Part shown: piece after piece, positions 63,501 to 64,000 of the stretch
Numbering within the stretch: position 1 is the first letter of the stretch
Layout of the letters: each line of letters begins with the position of its first letter
Assembly (NCBI RefSeq): GCF_000425725.1
Contig: NZ_KE384441.1
Coordinates: 356,062-420,061, forward strand
Direction of reading: 5' to 3'
DNA: 64,000 nucleotides
Source: Halomonas halocynthiae DSM 14573
Lineage (GTDB): Bacteria > Pseudomonadota > Gammaproteobacteria > Pseudomonadales > Halomonadaceae
The notes under the pieces: model-generated
Databases searched by the model: none
The model's input: the letters and a program-made list of their open reading frames with translations, nothing else
Told to the model about the DNA's origin: nothing
Made by a program: the position numbers and the translations under genes

Positions 63501-64000
63501 TGCAGGCACGAATGCCACTGTCGACGCTAATAAGGATCCTGTTACTCAGCAGACGACTTACACCGTGAATGCCGATGGTGCGAGTGTCAGCGCTGGTTCG
63601 TCAGCGGTAACGGTGGCGGCGGCAGCTAAAGATGCCAATAACGTCACTGACTATGAGGTGGACTTGAGTCAGGACAGCAAAGACAAGCTGGACCTAGCCG
63701 ATACGGCGCTGCAGGAAGTCGTGACTCAGGTTGACGGCGCTGATGTCAAAACGCTGACCAAGGACGACAACAACGCCAACTTCATCTCGGGCAAGAACAT
63801 CGAGCTTAGCGATGATGGGAAAGGCGGTATTAACGTGGCCACCGCTGATGACGTGACGTTCACTAACACCACGGTCAACAACGACCTGAGTGTGGGTGGC
63901 GTGACTAAGCTGGGTGACAACTTCACCGTCAACGACGACAACAGCGTTGAGTACACCGGTCCGATCACCAAAGGCGACCACATCACCAACAAGACCTACG
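57514..64000 (+). CDS. Giant trimeric autotransporter adhesin (YadA-like), 5' part
   Basis: The frame from ATG 57514 (GAGG at 57501-57504) stays open to the right edge, so 2,162 codons are present and the C-terminal anchor is missing. Residues 1-80 are an extended signal peptide of the ESPR type (MNLIFRIVWNRTLGRLVVASE, then a hydrophobic core and APEAMA). From about residue 105 many 14-residue-type YadA head repeats (AIAIG-x-x-A-x-A) follow. Neck motifs are at about 1512-1540 (GNERQIKHVAAGAINATSTD) and 1850-1878 (AGNERRITNVAAGGNDTDAV), with stalk segments after them. Two nearly identical 667-bp blocks lie at 59342-60008 and 60782-61448. The protein would be secreted to the outer surface as a trimer and act in adhesion or biofilm formation. 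The leader is AT-rich and an orphan regulator lies upstream. Confidence 0.93.
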   Translation, partial: MNLIFRIVWNRTLGRLVVASEAARSNDKAATPSMLVGAVAAPEATSSAGSAGIAALLRPAVIAVALAAGSMVLVAPEAMAWKPGDGDGTADSGALDCNTGDNSRVGIGGGANACSYGAVAIGKDARATDRAVAIGVNARAFETQSIAIGWDSLARDHGIALGQGSSATVAHGIAIGSGASGVENSVAIGRNSKAAEDAVAIGRASVGDADGVVAIGQGSNAGVVNVELINEPLPIDVIQRGVALGKGAKAVGSVALGHDAVAGREGSGDSNAWVGTAIGAGAQSLAHRGIAIGTGRNRRTIATGTESIAVGNAVAAQGNQAIAIGNSTPDAAGNYSTSTRHRAMGTAAISLGYMSQADGNNSIVLGRSSKATGNHSIAMGRNVEAKGDHTIAQGDGAKALNASSIAHGHNAKVTANNAVALGRNSSASGEASIAQGHRANVETSYGVAIGYDSKVTGGGSGGGLAIGDDTLSVNSGIAIGSGSYAKGSLEPNDNTVAFVSTAVGYKARAVGKDASSFGNQANAGADFATALGNFAKASERNATAAGNSASASGIGASAYGNFSNATGYNATALGGGGGQSGAFEGAQATADGAVAVGGNGVRGAQASADDAIAVGGQSKAQGTDSIALGKGSNASVDYAIAMGSSAKATGVDSIAIGQDAWAAGSQAVGTSTRAANGGSAFGDGAQATWRVDGDASTASEAFAVAGSALGENAFANRSGATALGAGSEVTVDGGVALGAGSVASRDAGVTGYDVSTGAAAVPGTAVADTQSTLGAVSVGGNGDFRQITHVAAGSEDSDAVNLAQLRAVETLAASGGVNYYDVNDNGVQQDNYNNDGATGAGALAAGVKASATGQSSVAVGNTATAGTTRDIAIGNLAETGVIAGATGGQADNVAIGTGAQALGGTSIAIGEGATATGSSTTNVNSAVAIGRQATASDVAALALGSNASTGEGSSYAAAIGPSAKVGDNASNSVAIGDGATVADNATASTAVGQGATVNASTSVAVGQGATVASGAYYSTVLGPNATGNSDSSVAIGSEANVAINADNGTAIGSYAKVLDGAVSGMAIGFGAVASGRDAVAMGSGAEAATNAIAVGGESKAQGTDSIALGKGSNASVDYAIAMGSSAKATGEDSIAIGQDAWAAGSQAVGTSTRAANGGSAFGDGAQATWRVDGDASTASEAFAVAGSALGENAFANRSGATALGTGSEVTVDGGVALGAGSVASRDAGVTGYDVSTGAAAVPGTAIADTQSTLGAVSVGGNGDFRQITHVAAGSEDSDAVNLAQLRAVETLAASGGVNYYGVNDNGVQQDNYNNDGADGIDSMAAGIQAGTDVSAERATAVGYNAQADGKDSVALGSGSYTTAQGTNSVAAGKGARAGGNSTVSIGDGSNAGHADAIAIGTGATTKSTWATAIGLGAEGNGTYSLAIGSNTKASNSSVALGNTANASSSFGVAVGAGAEASKSQAVALGQGSRTTTDATEETQATVGKLTYGGFAGQAQNVGRQVSIGQAGNERQIKHVAAGAINATSTDAINGSQLYATNAVLDNVGGSIVNNFGGNAVIDADGNITYTDIGDTGEDNIHDAIKNAAQGWNVQTNGDTATKVAPGDTVQFIDGKNIDITRTGSDITVATSDVVEFTDATVTNNLTTNNFTATGDTVLQGDTIINGDTVYTGPIIGDTNIVNKAYVDGKETHFYSVNNTDPTTGNYNNNGATGANAIAAGTNTKALGDSSVAMGDGAFTGSGGDYQVAIGGDANGDGFGASASGNGAIAIGQDAQASTNGLFDPSPGGQDTVAIGSNASAQGSDNVALGSESLADGSTLGTAAYQPVDVNGTPIAVAAPTAKSEFSVGSAGNERRITNVAAGGNDTDAVNVSQLKAVSQQATSPLTFAGDTGTDVDRKLGETLNVTGGATGTLSDGNIGVEADGSDTLSIKLAKNLTDLESVTVGDTVINNDGLTITGGPSITKTGIDASNTVIKNVAPGVDGTDAANVGQLSNVVAGTNATVDANKDPVTQQTTYTVNADGASVSAGSSAVTVAAAAKDANNVTDYEVDLSQDSKDKLDLADTALQEVVTQVDGADVKTLTKDDNNANFISGKNIELSDDGKGGINVATADDVTFTNTTVNNDLSVGGVTKLGDNFTVNDDNSVEYTGPITKGDHITNKTY
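59342..60008 (+). repeat. Internal duplication in adhesin, copy 1
   Basis: This 667-bp block matches 60782-61448 with nine substitutions (98.7% identity), in frame, 1,440 bp apart. It covers about residues 610-832, a run of head repeats ending in a neck-like QITHVAAGSEDSDAVNLAQL. Confidence 0.95.
60782..61448 (+). repeat. Internal duplication in adhesin, copy 2
   Basis: Second copy, about residues 1090-1312. By my comparison, five of the nine differences change the amino acid (Q/E, V/E, A/T, V/I, D/G) and four are silent. The sequence between the copies is unlike that before copy 1. Confidence 0.95.

Noticed and set aside
58349..63992. Many open frames on both strands within the adhesin
   Set aside because: They arise from the repeated composition of the head-repeat DNA; the single frame from 57514 explains the region.

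Overview
The window looks like chromosomal DNA of a moderately halophilic gammaproteobacterium of the Halomonadaceae (Halomonas or a close relative). The strongest pointer is a complete ectoine-catabolism block, doeA-doeB-doeX-doeC-doeD, in the order known from Halomonas elongata, with a divergent MocR-type (EnuR-like) regulator. Core genes (dapA-bamC-MBL hydrolase-purC, ycjXF, bcp) fit the same group. This assignment is inferred from gene content. No rRNA, tRNA, CRISPR array, prophage or intact insertion sequence was seen.

Layout. 1-1.1 kb: the 3' end of a fused TRAP permease gene and its universal stress protein. 1.1-8.2 kb: CreA-like lipoprotein, then a NosP/NahK-type sensor pair, a LuxR-type regulator, and the NAD-dependent aldehyde and alcohol dehydrogenases of an alcohol-oxidation module. 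8.2-13.1 kb: a Spy-like periplasmic protein with BaeSR-type two-component genes, LysO and a DUF3108 protein. 13.2-21.9 kb: GhrA-like reductase, EnuR-like regulator and doeABXCD. 21.9-25.6 kb: ynjBCD ABC importer. 25.9-29.2 kb: SulP transporter, tandem universal stress protein, RidA protein and an 81-residue unknown. 29.3-38.3 kb: iron island with a LysR regulator, TonB-dependent receptor, two binding proteins, two FecCD permeases, ATPase and siderophore-interacting reductase, with Fur-box-like sites in three intergenic gaps. 38.3-46 kb: mutarotase, FUSC exporter, two class I glutamine amidotransferase-fold genes, an ArgE-type deacylase, DUF1415 and an amidoligase. 46-55.5 kb: MscS channel, ycjXF, bcp, dapA, bamC, MBL hydrolase and purC. 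55.5-64 kb: an orphan OmpR-type regulator, an IS3-family transposase relic, an AT-rich non-coding stretch, and the first 2,162 codons of a giant trimeric autotransporter adhesin that runs off the right edge.

How the genes work together. doeA and doeB open the ectoine ring and deacetylate the product; doeD and doeC convert the resulting diaminobutyrate to aspartate. EnuR-like and DoeX proteins are the expected regulators, and three sequence structures suggest control: a 12-bp inverted repeat in the enuR-doeA gap, a possible terminator/antiterminator between doeX and doeC, and a tandem 19-bp repeat before doeD. The iron island is a complete outer-membrane-to-cytoplasm uptake route.

The least explained parts are the amidoligase/C26 peptidase pair with its neighbours, the leader structures of the doe genes, and the adhesin. 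The adhesin carries a 667-bp internal duplication with only nine differences between the copies.
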